From the NCBI GenBank assembly GCA_945866125.1, contig CAMBFZ010000006.1, positions 1-64,000 of the forward strand: 64,000 bases of DNA, given 5' to 3'. This DNA is from Bordetella parapertussis. GTDB taxonomy: Bacteria; Pseudomonadota; Gammaproteobacteria; Burkholderiales; Burkholderiaceae_D. The translations under genes were made by a program, and so were the position numbers. Under the pieces are notes generated by a model. The model was not told the DNA's origin, did not search any database, and saw only the letters and a list, made by a program, of their open reading frames with translations. Shown here piece after piece: positions 7,266 to 15,523 of this stretch. Numbering within the stretch: the first letter of the stretch is position 1; the number at the start of each line of letters is the position of its first letter.

Positions 7266-7661
7266 ATGAGTATGAGCGATCCTATTGCCGATATGTTGAC
7301 CCGTATCCGCAACGCGCAGGTTGTTAATAAGACGTCGGTGTCCATGCCATCATCGAAAATCAAGGTGGCGATTGCTCGCGTCTTGAAGGATGAGGGTTAC
7401 ATCGATGACTTCGCGGTCCTCGATGCTGCCGGCAAGCCCGAATTAAAAATTGGTCTGAAATATTACGCAGGGCGCCCAGTGATTGAGCGTATCGAGCGGG
7501 TGTCTCGCCCTGGTCTGCGTGTTTATCGCGGCAAAGGCGATATTCCGACTGTGATGAATGGCCTTGGCGTGACTATCATTTCTACCCCGCAGGGTGTGAT
7601 GACTGATCGCAAAGCGCGCGCTACCGGTGTAGGTGGCGAAGTGCTGGCCTACGTGGCCTAA
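7266..7661 (+). CDS. rpsH: 30S ribosomal protein S8
   Basis: A 131-residue S8 (130 in E. coli) beginning MSMSDPIADMLTRIRNAQ. S8 binds helix 21 of 16S rRNA, and in E. coli it represses the spc operon by binding a mimic site near rplE. The C-terminal STPQGVMTDRKARATGVGGE is family-typical. A second in-frame ATG at 7272 could be the start, but family members usually carry the MSMSDP leader. Confidence 0.97.
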   Translation: MSMSDPIADMLTRIRNAQVVNKTSVSMPSSKIKVAIARVLKDEGYIDDFAVLDAAGKPELKIGLKYYAGRPVIERIERVSRPGLRVYRGKGDIPTVMNGLGVTIISTPQGVMTDRKARATGVGGEVLAYVA

Positions 7662-7676
7662 GAGAGGGAGTTCAAG

Positions 7677-8210
7677 ATGTCTCGTGTAGGTAAAATGCCA
7701 ATCGCGGTACCTAAGGGTGTCGAAGTAACGATTGTCGCTGACAAAATTACCGTCAAGGGTTCAATGGGGACTTTGTCCTTACCTTTGAATGGTCTGGTGT
7801 TGATTAAAAATGAAAATGAAGTCCTGACTTGCCACGCAGCCAACGAAAGCCGCGAATCAAATGCAATGTCCGGTACGGTGCGCGCTCTGGTCAATAATAT
7901 GATCAACGGTGTCTCCAAAGGCTTTGAAAAGAAACTCACACTGGTTGGCGTGGGTTACAAGGCGCAAGCGCAGGGCGATAAGCTGAATTTGGCTTTGGGC
8001 TTCTCGCATCCGGTGGTTCACCCGATGCCAGCTGGCGTTAAGGTCGAAACACCAACGCCTACCGAAATTGTGATCAAGGGTATCGATCGGCAGCAGGTTG
8101 GCCAAGCCGCCGCTGAAGTTCGTGCCTACCGCAGCCCTGAGCCTTACAAAGGCAAAGGCGTCCGTTACTCGGACGAAGTTGTGACGATCAAAGAAACCAA
8201 GAAGAAGTAA
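7677..8210 (+). CDS. rplF: 50S ribosomal protein L6
   Basis: A 177-residue L6, the same length as E. coli L6, made of two repeated alpha/beta domains. The C-terminal signature PEPYKGKGVRY is intact. L6 lies near the sarcin-ricin loop, where it supports translation-factor binding. It starts MSRVGKMPIAVPKGVEV after GAGGGAG. Its order between rpsH and rplR is standard. Confidence 0.97.
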   Translation: MSRVGKMPIAVPKGVEVTIVADKITVKGSMGTLSLPLNGLVLIKNENEVLTCHAANESRESNAMSGTVRALVNNMINGVSKGFEKKLTLVGVGYKAQAQGDKLNLALGFSHPVVHPMPAGVKVETPTPTEIVIKGIDRQQVGQAAAEVRAYRSPEPYKGKGVRYSDEVVTIKETKKK

Positions 8211-8222
8211 CAGGGGTTGACT

Positions 8223-8585
8223 ATGGACAAGAAACAATCTCGTCTGCGCCGCTCGCGTCAAACGCGTGCCAAGATCGCAGAACTCAAGGTGAATCGCCTT
8301 GCCGTGCATCGTACCAATTTGCACATCTACGCGAGTATTATCGCCCCGGACGCAACTGTCCTGGCGAGCGCGTCGACTGCCGAGGCAGAGGTCCGCAAGG
8401 AGCTCGCCGGCCAATCAGGCAGGGGTGGCAATACTGCTGCTGCAACCCTGGTAGGCAAACGCGTCGCAGAGAAGGCGCTCAAAGCCGGCATCGCTGAAGT
8501 CGCATTCGATCGCTCTGGTTTCCGTTATCACGGTCGCGTTAAGGCAGTCGCCGAAGCCGCACGTGAAGCCGGTCTGAAGTTCTAA
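8223..8585 (+). CDS. rplR: 50S ribosomal protein L18
   Basis: A 120-residue L18 that carries 5S rRNA into the 50S subunit with L5. Starting at the ATG at 8223 gives MDKKQSRLRRSRQTRAKI, preceded by AGGGG with good spacing; a TTG at 8217 in the same frame would add two residues but overlaps that site. The tail FDRSGFRYHGRVKAVAEAAREAGLKF is diagnostic. Confidence 0.96.
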   Translation: MDKKQSRLRRSRQTRAKIAELKVNRLAVHRTNLHIYASIIAPDATVLASASTAEAEVRKELAGQSGRGGNTAAATLVGKRVAEKALKAGIAEVAFDRSGFRYHGRVKAVAEAAREAGLKF

Positions 8586-8597
8586 GGAAGAATCGTT

Positions 8598-9116
8598 ATG
8601 GCAAAAATGAGCCCGAAGATGCAAAGCGACAAGCCAGATGACGGCATGCGCGAAAAGATGATTGCGGTCAATCGCGTCACCAAGGTAGTGAAGGGGGGTC
8701 GCATTATGGGTTTCGCTGCACTAGCCGTGGTTGGTGATGGTGATGGTCGCATTGGCATGGGTAAAGGTAAGTCAAAAGAAGTGCCAGTCGCCGTTCAAAA
8801 AGCAATGGAAGAGGCGCGGCGGAAAATGATTAAAGTCACGTTAAGAAACGGTACTTTGCAACATACGGTCAGCGGCAAGCATGGTGCGTCGTCAGTGATG
8901 ATGATCCCAGCAAAAGACGGTACTGGCGTGATTGCCGGCGGTCCAATGCGCGCTATTTTCGAAGTGATGGGCGTAACCAATGTGGTGGCGAAGTCGAATG
9001 GCTCAACCAACCCTTACAACATGGTTCGCGCAACTCTGAATGGCTTAGCAAAGATGAATACCCCGTCTGAGATCGCTGCGAAGCGCGGTAAGACGGTTGA
9101 AGAAATCCTGAGCTAA
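8598..9116 (+). CDS. rpsE: 30S ribosomal protein S5
   Basis: A 172-residue S5 (167 in E. coli), with a five-residue longer N-terminus (MAKMSPKMQSDKPDDG). The double-stranded RNA-binding part holds RVTKVVKGGRIMGFAALAVV and GRIGMGKGKSKEVP. S5 shapes the mRNA entry tunnel and influences decoding accuracy; spectinomycin resistance changes map in its loop. AAGGAAG precedes the ATG. It ends 10 nt before rpmD. Confidence 0.97.
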   Translation: MAKMSPKMQSDKPDDGMREKMIAVNRVTKVVKGGRIMGFAALAVVGDGDGRIGMGKGKSKEVPVAVQKAMEEARRKMIKVTLRNGTLQHTVSGKHGASSVMMIPAKDGTGVIAGGPMRAIFEVMGVTNVVAKSNGSTNPYNMVRATLNGLAKMNTPSEIAAKRGKTVEEILS

Positions 9117-9126
9117 GGCGAGTGAA

Positions 9127-9312
9127 ATGACAACTACAAATAAAGTCAAGGTCCAGCTTGTTAAAGGCTTGATCGGTACGCGCGAGTCACATCGCGCAAC
9201 CGTTCGTGGTTTGGGTCTGCGCGGCATCAATTCGGTTTCTGAATTGGAAGACACGCCTTCAGTGCGCGGCATGATCAACAAAGTATCGTATCTCGTGAAA
9301 GTGGTGTCGTAA
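9127..9312 (+). CDS. rpmD: 50S ribosomal protein L30
   Basis: A 61-residue protein with the small L30 fold: KVKVQLVKGLIGTRESHRATVRGLGLRGINS followed by VRGMINKVSYLVKV. E. coli L30 has 59 residues. It has the expected position between S5 and L15. L30 is dispensable in some bacteria but retained here in canonical order. Confidence 0.95.
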   Translation: MTTTNKVKVQLVKGLIGTRESHRATVRGLGLRGINSVSELEDTPSVRGMINKVSYLVKVVS

Positions 9313-9337
9313 GCGTCGCTTACGATCGGAGCAAATC

Positions 9338-9769
9338 ATGGAACTGAACACAATTCAACCAGCAGATGGTGCCAAGCATTACAAACGTCGCGTCGGTCGC
9401 GGCATTGGCTCTGGTCTCGGAAAAACTGCGGGACGTGGCCACAAAGGTCAAAAATCTCGCTCGGGCGGTTTTCACAAGGTGGGCTTTGAGGGCGGACAAA
9501 TGCCTTTGCAGCGCCGTTTGCCTAAACGCGGTTTTAAGTCGTTGGCGACTCCGTATAAAGCGGAAGTGCGCTTGTCTGATCTCGAGAAATTGCCTGTGAC
9601 GGACGTCGATGTTTTGGCGCTAAAGCAAGCTGGTTTGGTCTCGGAATTGGCTCGGGTTGTGCGTGTGATTAAGGCTGGTGAGCTGACGAAAAAAGTCAAC
9701 CTTAAAGGTCTTATTGCAACCAAAGGTGCGAAAGCTGCTATTGAAGCAGCCGGCGGATCAATCGGTTAA
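9338..9769 (+). CDS. rplO: 50S ribosomal protein L15
   Basis: A 143-residue L15 (144 in E. coli) with the glycine-rich, basic N-terminal region RRVGRGIGSGLGKTAGRGHKGQ that threads into 23S rRNA. It joins late in 50S assembly. It is followed after 20 nt by secY, the usual coupling of ribosomal and translocon genes. Confidence 0.97.
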   Translation: MELNTIQPADGAKHYKRRVGRGIGSGLGKTAGRGHKGQKSRSGGFHKVGFEGGQMPLQRRLPKRGFKSLATPYKAEVRLSDLEKLPVTDVDVLALKQAGLVSELARVVRVIKAGELTKKVNLKGLIATKGAKAAIEAAGGSIG

Positions 9770-9789
9770 GCAACGAGACAAGGCGATAC

Positions 9790-11121
9790 GTGGCGACTTC
9801 CCCTAATCCTGCAAAAAGCTCGGCGAGCGGATTCCCCTGGGGCCGTTTGTGGTTCCTGCTTGCGGCGTTGATTGTGTTTCGGATTGGGGCACATATTCCG
9901 GTGCCGGGGATTGATCCGGTTCAACTGGCGGCGCTATTTAACCAGAATCGCGGTGGTATTCTGGGCATGTTCAACATGTTTTCTGGTGGCGCCCTGTCTA
10001 GGTTTACGATTTTTGCGTTGGGGATCATGCCGTATATCTCCGCTTCGATCATCATGCAGTTGCTCTCAGTGGTGTCGCCTCAACTTGAGGCTTTAAAAAA
10101 AGAGGGTGAATCCGGTCGTCGAAAGATTACGCAGTACACTCGCTACGGTACTTTAGTGTTGGCGACGTTTCAGGCTTTGGGCATTGCGATTGCACTCGAA
10201 TCACAGGCCGGGCTTGTGATTGATGCGGGCCTTGCATTTAGATTTACAACCGTTGTGACACTAGTCACCGGGACGATGTTTTTGATGTGGTTGGGCGAAC
10301 AGATTACTGAGCGCGGCTTGGGTAACGGGATTTCGATTATTATTTTTGCAGGAATCGCAGCGGGTTTACCAAATGCTGTTGGTGGATTGTTTGAATTGGT
10401 CCGGACTGGGTCAATGAATGCGTTGTCCGCCATTTTGATCTGCTTTGTTGTTGCTGCTGTTACCTACTTGGTTGTATTTATTGAGCGCGGTCAGAGGAAA
10501 ATCTTGGTGAATTATGCCAAGCGCCAGGTCGGTAATAAAATTTACGGTGGTCAAAGTAGTCATTTGCCACTGAAGCTAAATATGGCGGGTGTGATTCCCC
10601 CGATTTTCGCTTCTTCGATCATTTTATTTCCGGCTACGATTACGAGTTGGTTTACGTCTGGTGATTCGACAAGCGGCGTTGTTCGGTTTCTGAAAGACCT
10701 TTCTGCGTCGATGGCTCCTGGGGAACCGATCCACGCTCTCTTGTATGCCGCTGCAATCATATTCTTTTGTTTTTTCTATACAGCGCTGGTGTTTAATAGC
10801 AAAGAAACAGCGGATAACCTGAAAAAGAGCGGTGCGTTCGTTCCTGGCATCCGGCCCGGCGATCAGACGGCACGTTACATAGATCGTATTTTGACGCGAC
10901 TGACTCTGGCTGGCGCTGTATACATCACTCTGGTGTGCTTGTTGCCGGAGTTCCTGATTGCGCGTTGGAATGTACCGTTTTATTTTGGTGGTACCTCACT
11001 GTTGATTATTGTGGTCGTGACGATGGATTTCATGGCACAGGTTCAAAATTATGTGATGTCCCAGCAGTATGAATCCTTGCTGCGCAAGGCTAATTTTAAA
11101 GGTGGTTCACCTGGGCGTTGA
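9790..11121 (+). CDS. secY: Preprotein translocase subunit SecY
   Basis: A 443-residue inner-membrane protein, the same length as E. coli SecY, with about ten hydrophobic segments. Together with SecE and SecG it forms the protein-conducting channel used by SecA and translating ribosomes. Recognisable segments include AHIPVPGIDP, the plug-side GGILGMFNMFSGG, and ERGQRKILVNYAKRQVG. The start is GTG at 9790 (MATSPNPAK); no upstream ATG fits. rpmJ follows 65 nt downstream with no room for infA. Confidence 0.97.
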   Translation: MATSPNPAKSSASGFPWGRLWFLLAALIVFRIGAHIPVPGIDPVQLAALFNQNRGGILGMFNMFSGGALSRFTIFALGIMPYISASIIMQLLSVVSPQLEALKKEGESGRRKITQYTRYGTLVLATFQALGIAIALESQAGLVIDAGLAFRFTTVVTLVTGTMFLMWLGEQITERGLGNGISIIIFAGIAAGLPNAVGGLFELVRTGSMNALSAILICFVVAAVTYLVVFIERGQRKILVNYAKRQVGNKIYGGQSSHLPLKLNMAGVIPPIFASSIILFPATITSWFTSGDSTSGVVRFLKDLSASMAPGEPIHALLYAAAIIFFCFFYTALVFNSKETADNLKKSGAFVPGIRPGDQTARYIDRILTRLTLAGAVYITLVCLLPEFLIARWNVPFYFGGTSLLIIVVVTMDFMAQVQNYVMSQQYESLLRKANFKGGSPGR

Positions 11122-11186
11122 TTCCGTTAGGTGGACATCCAATTGGGTGTTTATAGTAACTAAAAACTGAAAGAAAGAGGGCCATC

Positions 11187-11300
11187 ATGAAAGTGCTCGC
11201 ATCAGTGAAGCGGATCTGCCGTAACTGCAAGATCATCAAGCGCAAGGGCGTCGTTCGTGTAATTTGCACCGAGCCGCGTCATAAACAGCGCCAAGGTTAA
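11187..11300 (+). CDS. rpmJ: 50S ribosomal protein L36, zinc-ribbon form
   Basis: A 37-residue protein starting MKVLASVKRICRNCK, preceded by AAGAGG. The zinc-ribbon ligands are complete: Cys11, Cys14 and Cys27 with His32 in the pattern CxxC-x12-C-x4-H, so this is the zinc-binding type. L36 joins 50S at a late stage. It lies between secY and rpsM as in related genomes, but the infA gene that often sits between secY and rpmJ is missing. Confidence 0.95.
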   Translation: MKVLASVKRICRNCKIIKRKGVVRVICTEPRHKQRQG

Positions 11301-11327
11301 TTAACGTTATTGATCGAGGAATAACGA

Positions 11328-11693
11328 ATGGCACGTATCGCAGGGGTTAATATCCCCAACCATCAGCACACCGTAATTGGCCTGACCGCTATCTATGGTA
11401 TCGGTCGTCCACGCGCACAAAAAATTTGTGTCGAGACTGGTGTTCCGACCACTAAAAAGGTCAAAGATCTGGACGACAACGAGCTTGAAAAGCTCCGCGA
11501 CGAGATCGGGAAATTCATCGTAGAGGGTGACTTGCGTCGTGAGCTCTCAATGAACATCAAGCGATTGATGGATCTTGGCTGCTATCGTGGCATGCGTCAT
11601 CGCAAGGGTCTTCCTTGCCGTGGCCAGCGCACCCGCACCAATGCACGTACCCGTAAGGGCCCGCGCAAAGCAGCACAGTCGCTGAAGAAGTAA
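11328..11693 (+). CDS. rpsM: 30S ribosomal protein S13
   Basis: A 121-residue S13 (118 in E. coli) beginning MARIAGVNIPNHQHTVIGLTAIYGIG. S13 sits at the top of the 30S head, contacts P-site tRNA through its basic tail (RTRTNARTRKGPRKAAQSLKK) and bridges to L5. It is the first gene of the alpha group and follows rpmJ by 27 nt, with CGAGGAATAACG before the ATG. Confidence 0.97.
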   Translation: MARIAGVNIPNHQHTVIGLTAIYGIGRPRAQKICVETGVPTTKKVKDLDDNELEKLRDEIGKFIVEGDLRRELSMNIKRLMDLGCYRGMRHRKGLPCRGQRTRTNARTRKGPRKAAQSLKK

Positions 11694-11720
11694 TCCTGTC
11701 GCGGATTCAAGGAAACCATA

Positions 11721-12125
11721 ATGGCAAAATCACCTAATAACGCCGCCGCAGCTCGGGTGCGTAAAAAAGTAAAAAAGAACGTTGCTGAAGGCATTGCACA
11801 CGTTCACGCGTCTTTCAACAACACGATCATTACGATTACTGATCGTCAGGGCAATGCCCTGTCGTGGGCAACTTCGGGCGGTGCTGGTTTCAAGGGCTCC
11901 CGCAAATCGACGCCTTTCGCTGCGCAGGTCGCTGCAGAAGCTGCTGGCAAAGTTGCTATTGAGTGCGGAGTCAAGAATCTTGAGATACGGATCAAGGGCC
12001 CTGGCCCTGGCCGTGAATCAGCTGTCCGCGCCCTGAACAACCTAGGGATAAAAATAACGCAGATTCAAGATGTCACGCCAGTACCTCATAACGGCTGCCG
12101 CCCACCGAAGCGCCGTCGTATTTGA
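11721..12125 (+). CDS. rpsK: 30S ribosomal protein S11
   Basis: A 134-residue S11 (129 in E. coli) on the 30S platform, forming part of the mRNA exit path. The family signatures HVHASFNNTIITITDRQGNAL and IQDVTPVPHNGCRPPKRRR are clear. The gene is followed by a good intrinsic terminator, which separates rpsM-rpsK from rpsD-rpoA-rplQ. Confidence 0.97.
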   Translation: MAKSPNNAAAARVRKKVKKNVAEGIAHVHASFNNTIITITDRQGNALSWATSGGAGFKGSRKSTPFAAQVAAEAAGKVAIECGVKNLEIRIKGPGPGRESAVRALNNLGIKITQIQDVTPVPHNGCRPPKRRRI

Positions 12126-12153
12126 TATCAGAATTGGTTGTACCTGAAAGTAG

Positions 12154-12180
12154 CCCGCCAGCGAATGGCGGGTTTTGTTC
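12154..12180 (+). terminator. Intrinsic terminator after rpsK
   Basis: Stem CCCGCCA (12154-12160) with TGGCGGG (12166-12172), loop GCGAA, followed by TTTTGTTCTT. This is a classic intrinsic terminator placed 28 nt after the rpsK stop. It splits the alpha operon, so rpsD-rpoA-rplQ must depend on read-through or on another promoter in the 90 nt before rpsD; I found no convincing promoter motif there. Confidence 0.8.
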
Positions 12181-12271
12181 TTAAGACCACCGTTTGATCG
12201 AAGCAAGATCGAACTAGCGCCTGACCAGAATTATTGAATTCGATCGGGGCGTCATTTAACAAGGAAAAATT

Positions 12272-12895
12272 GTGGCACGTTATATCGGACCAAAAGCAAA
12301 ACTCTCCCGCCGTGAAGGCACGGATTTGTTTCTGAAGAGTGCGCGTCGCTCACTCGACTCGAAGTGCAAGCTTGATTCTAAGCCTGGTCAGCACGGCCGG
12401 ACCTCTGGTGTGCGTACCTCTGACTACGGTAATCAATTGCGTGAAAAGCAAAAGGTTAAGCGTATTTATGGTGTGCTGGAGCGTCAGTTCCGCCGTTACT
12501 TCGCGGAAGCGGACCGTCGCAAGGGCAATACCGGTGAGACGCTGCTGAAATTGTTGGAGGCCCGTCTGGACAATGTTGTCTACCGTATGGGCTACGCGTC
12601 GACCCGTGCCGAGGCGCGTCAGCTCGTTTCGCACAAGGCCATCGTTGTTAACGGCAACGTCGTCAATATTGCGTCTTATCAGGTCAAAATTGGTGATGTG
12701 GTTGCGGTCCGCGAAAAAGCTAAAAAGCAAGTGCGTATTGCCGAGGCACTCTCACTGGCAGAGCAGTCTGGTTTCCCTATGTGGGTTTCTGTTGATGCGA
12801 AAAAAATGGAAGGCACGCTGAAAAGCTGGCCTGATCGTTCGGATTTCAACCAAGAAGTCAATGAGTCGCTGATCGTCGAACTGTATTCCCGTTAA
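12272..12895 (+). CDS. rpsD: 30S ribosomal protein S4
   Basis: A 207-residue S4 (206 in E. coli) with a GTG start at 12272 (MARYIGPKAKLSRREG), preceded by AAGGAAAA. The S4 RNA-binding domain covers roughly residues 95-160 (LEARLDNVVYRMGYASTRAEARQLV in its first half). S4 starts 30S body assembly, and in E. coli it represses the alpha operon translationally. The N-terminus lacks a CxxC zinc finger. Confidence 0.97.
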   Translation: MARYIGPKAKLSRREGTDLFLKSARRSLDSKCKLDSKPGQHGRTSGVRTSDYGNQLREKQKVKRIYGVLERQFRRYFAEADRRKGNTGETLLKLLEARLDNVVYRMGYASTRAEARQLVSHKAIVVNGNVVNIASYQVKIGDVVAVREKAKKQVRIAEALSLAEQSGFPMWVSVDAKKMEGTLKSWPDRSDFNQEVNESLIVELYSR

Positions 12896-12904
12896 TTTTC
12901 CACG

Positions 12905-12928
12905 GCACCGGCTGGTTTCAGCCGGTGC
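12905..12928 (+). other. Perfect hairpin between rpsD and rpoA
   Basis: Arms GCACCGGCTG (12905-12914) and CAGCCGGTGC (12919-12928) form a 10-bp perfect stem with loop GTTT. The following bases (ATTCCGAC) are not a T run, so it should not terminate alone. It may be an RNA processing or stability site that lets rpoA be expressed at a different level from rpsD. Confidence 0.5.
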
Positions 12929-12988
12929 ATTCCGACATGCCATCAGCCTTATCGGCGTAACGAGCCGAGGGTATTGAAAGGACATATC

Positions 12989-13966
12989 ATGCAAAATAGT
13001 CTGTTGAAACCCCGCATTATCGAAGTTGAACCGCTTGGGTTGGGTCACGCCAAAGTTGTGATGGAGCCGTTTGAGCGTGGCTATGGCCACACGCTTGGTA
13101 ACGCGCTGCGTCGGGTACTGCTGTCTTCGATGGTTGGCTATGCGCCAACCGAAGTGACGATTGCGGGCGTCGTGCACGAATACTCTTCGCTTGACGGTGT
13201 GCAGGAAGATGTCGTTGACATTCTGTTAAATCTTAAGGGTGTCGTATTCAAGCTGCAGAGCCGCGACGAAGTTACCTTGACTTTGAAGAAAGAAGGCGAG
13301 GGCCCGGTATTGGCATCCGATATCGATCTGCCGCATGACGTAGAGCTCGTCAATCCGGATCATATCATTGCGCATCTGACGCCGGGCGGTAAGCTCGATA
13401 TGCAGGTTAAAGTTGAAAAAGGCCGCGGTTACGTGCCGGGTAATGTGCGTCGTCTGACCGAAGATGCAAATAAAACCATTGGACGTATCATATTAGATGC
13501 GTCATTTTCACCGGTGCGGCGGGTGTCGTATTCGGTTGAGTCGGCCCGTGTGGAGCAACGCACTGACCTCGACAAACTCGTCATCAACATTGAGACTAAT
13601 GGCGTTATCACGCCAGAAGAAGCGATCCGCCAATCCGCGCGTGTACTGGTTGATCAGCTTAATGTGTTCGCAGCGCTCGAAGGCACTGAGGCAGCAGCAG
13701 AAGCTCCATCGCGCGCGCCAAGTGTCGATCCGATCCTGTTGCGTCCGGTTGATGATCTTGAGTTGACGGTTCGCTCTGCGAACTGCTTGAAGGCCGAAAA
13801 TATTTATTATATTGGTGACCTGATTCAGCGTAGTGAAAACGAGCTGCTGAAGACGCCAAATCTGGGCCGTAAGTCCCTGAATGAAATCAAAGAAGTGTTG
13901 GCGTCGCGCGGTTTGACGCTCGGAATGAAATTGGAGAACTGGCCACCGGCCGGGTTGGAAAAATAA
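12989..13966 (+). CDS. rpoA: RNA polymerase alpha subunit
   Basis: A 325-residue alpha subunit (329 in E. coli). The N-terminal domain includes GYGHTLGNALRRVLLSSM, the dimerisation and assembly region. The C-terminal domain, from about residue 245, contains ANCLKAENIYYIGDLIQR and NLGRKSLNEIKEVL, which bind UP-element DNA and activators. I start at the ATG at 12989 (MQNSLLKPR), with GAAAGGA upstream; an in-frame TTG at 12974 covers that site and is rejected. Confidence 0.98.
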   Translation: MQNSLLKPRIIEVEPLGLGHAKVVMEPFERGYGHTLGNALRRVLLSSMVGYAPTEVTIAGVVHEYSSLDGVQEDVVDILLNLKGVVFKLQSRDEVTLTLKKEGEGPVLASDIDLPHDVELVNPDHIIAHLTPGGKLDMQVKVEKGRGYVPGNVRRLTEDANKTIGRIILDASFSPVRRVSYSVESARVEQRTDLDKLVINIETNGVITPEEAIRQSARVLVDQLNVFAALEGTEAAAEAPSRAPSVDPILLRPVDDLELTVRSANCLKAENIYYIGDLIQRSENELLKTPNLGRKSLNEIKEVLASRGLTLGMKLENWPPAGLEK

Positions 13967-14020
13967 GTAATCAGTTAGTTGCAGTTGGTGAGTATTATTT
14001 AATCATTATTTACCGGCCCG

Positions 14021-14040
14021 CACCCATCTGATGATGGGTG
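14021..14040 (+). other. Hairpin between rpoA and rplQ
   Basis: CACCCATC (14021-14028) pairs with GATGGGTG (14033-14040) around a TGAT loop. No T run follows. It lies 37 nt before the rplQ start and may separate rplQ translation or RNA stability from rpoA. Confidence 0.4.
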
Positions 14041-14076
14041 ATAGAAGAGCTGGATCTAAACTCTAAAGGAAATAAC

Positions 14077-14472
14077 ATGCGTCATCGTCACGGACTTCGT
14101 AAACTTAATCGCACCTCTTCGCATCGTCTGGCAATGCTGCGCAATATGATGGTCTCGTTGCTTCGTCATGAAGCAATTAAAACCACGCTGCCGAAAGCAA
14201 AAGAATTGCGTCGCGTTGTTGAACCTATGCTCACCCTCGGCAAGACCGATACGTTGGCCAATAAGCGCCTGGCGTTTAGTCGTTTACGTGACCGTGAAAT
14301 TGTGGCGAAATTGTTCACCGAACTCGGCCCTCGTTATGCCACCCGTAATGGCGGTTACCTGCGTATCTTGAAAATGGGATTTCGCGTTGGTGATAATGCA
14401 CCGATGGCGTTTGTCGAATTGGTTGATCGCCCCGAGCATACCGAAGCAGTTGAAGACACCAGCGGCGAGTAA
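14077..14472 (+). CDS. rplQ: 50S ribosomal protein L17
   Basis: A 131-residue L17 (127 in E. coli) beginning MRHRHGLRKLNRTSSHRLAM, which is diagnostic. AAAGGA lies 7 nt before this ATG; an upstream in-frame start at 14038 is rejected because it precedes the binding site and adds non-conserved residues. It is the last gene of the ribosomal block, and a strong terminator follows. Confidence 0.97.
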   Translation: MRHRHGLRKLNRTSSHRLAMLRNMMVSLLRHEAIKTTLPKAKELRRVVEPMLTLGKTDTLANKRLAFSRLRDREIVAKLFTELGPRYATRNGGYLRILKMGFRVGDNAPMAFVELVDRPEHTEAVEDTSGE

Positions 14473-14495
14473 TTCATCTGCTGAGAATTTCGACG

Positions 14496-14528
14496 CGAAA
14501 GCCAGGCACCGCCTGGCTTTCGTTTTTT
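14496..14528 (+). terminator. Strong intrinsic terminator after rplQ
   Basis: A 12-bp perfect stem (14496-14507 with 14511-14522, loop ACC) is followed by six T residues (14523-14528). It ends the ribosomal protein block 24 nt after the rplQ stop. Confidence 0.93.
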
Positions 14529-14595
14529 CATGGTCGTCCACTTTGTGGCAAGATCATGGCTCTGCGATTCTTCTTCGCGTTCAACAGAACACTGC

Positions 14596-15519
14596 ATGAC
14601 TATTTTGACGGTCCAAGATTTGCAAAAATCATACGGGGAGGGGGCTGCGCGCCTGGATGTCATTCGCGGACTATCATTTAGTTTGAAGCCGGGTGAATGT
14701 TATGGCTTGTTGGGACCTAACGGCGCAGGCAAAACGACGACCTTAAAGCTCTGCTTAGGTCTTACCGAACCCAACAGCGGCCATATCACACTCGTCGGCT
14801 TGCCGGTCCCGCAAGAGGCACGACGTGCCCGGATGCGTATTGGCGTGGTCCCCCAGGGTGACAACCTCGATCCTGATTTTACCGTTGAAGAAAATTTGAT
14901 TGTCTATGCGCGTTACTTTGGCCTGTCGCGGGCGCAAAGTGAAAGCCGCATTCCTTGGTTGCTGGAGTTTTCTAATTTAACGGGCAAGCGTCACGCTCGG
15001 ATCGGCGAGCTTTCCGGCGGCATGAAACGTAGGCTCACCCTTGCGCGGGCTCTTGTAAACGACCCCGATCTGATCTTTATGGACGAGCCCACTACAGGTC
15101 TTGATCCACAGGCCCGACACCTAATTTGGGAGCGCCTCAAAACTCTGCTGGCGGCGGGTAAAACTATTTTGCTGACCACTCACTTCATGGATGAAGCAGA
15201 GCGTCTGTGCGACCGTCTTGCCGTAATTGATCATGGCCGGCTCATTGCCGAAGGCGCACCGCACGATTTGATCGCTGAGCACATCGAATCCCAAGTGATC
15301 GAGGTTTACGGTGAGCAGGCGCCTGCTTGGAGTGCCCAAGCAGGCGAGCTACTTGCCGACCGCATTGAGACCAGTGGTGAGACCGTATTTTGTTATACCA
15401 ATGACGCCCAACCTATCCTGCAGAGCCTCGCGTTGGCAACGGGCCTGCGTTATGTGCATCGACCGGCTAACCTCGAAGACCTGTTCCTGAAGCTCACTGG
15501 TCGGGAAATGAGGGACTAA
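14596..15519 (+). CDS. ABC transporter ATP-binding protein, NodI/CcmA-like
   Basis: A 307-residue ATPase that would energise an export permease encoded next door. Walker A is GPNGAGKTT (residues 40-48); the Q-loop lies in VVPQGDNLDPDFTVEENL; the signature LSGGMKRRLTLARAL precedes Walker B LIFMDEPTTGLDP; the switch histidine is in LLTTHFMDEAERL. The start at 14596 (MTILTVQDL) is preferred to an ATG at 14530 that falls in the terminator tail. The family resembles nodulation exporter NodI, but no nod genes are here, so the substrate is unknown. Confidence 0.88.
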   Translation: MTILTVQDLQKSYGEGAARLDVIRGLSFSLKPGECYGLLGPNGAGKTTTLKLCLGLTEPNSGHITLVGLPVPQEARRARMRIGVVPQGDNLDPDFTVEENLIVYARYFGLSRAQSESRIPWLLEFSNLTGKRHARIGELSGGMKRRLTLARALVNDPDLIFMDEPTTGLDPQARHLIWERLKTLLAAGKTILLTTHFMDEAERLCDRLAVIDHGRLIAEGAPHDLIAEHIESQVIEVYGEQAPAWSAQAGELLADRIETSGETVFCYTNDAQPILQSLALATGLRYVHRPANLEDLFLKLTGREMRD

Positions 15520-15523
15520 TCCC

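Noticed and set aside
14530..14595. Upstream ATG start for the NodI-like ATPase
   Set aside because: It begins within the rplQ terminator tail and adds residues with no family similarity.
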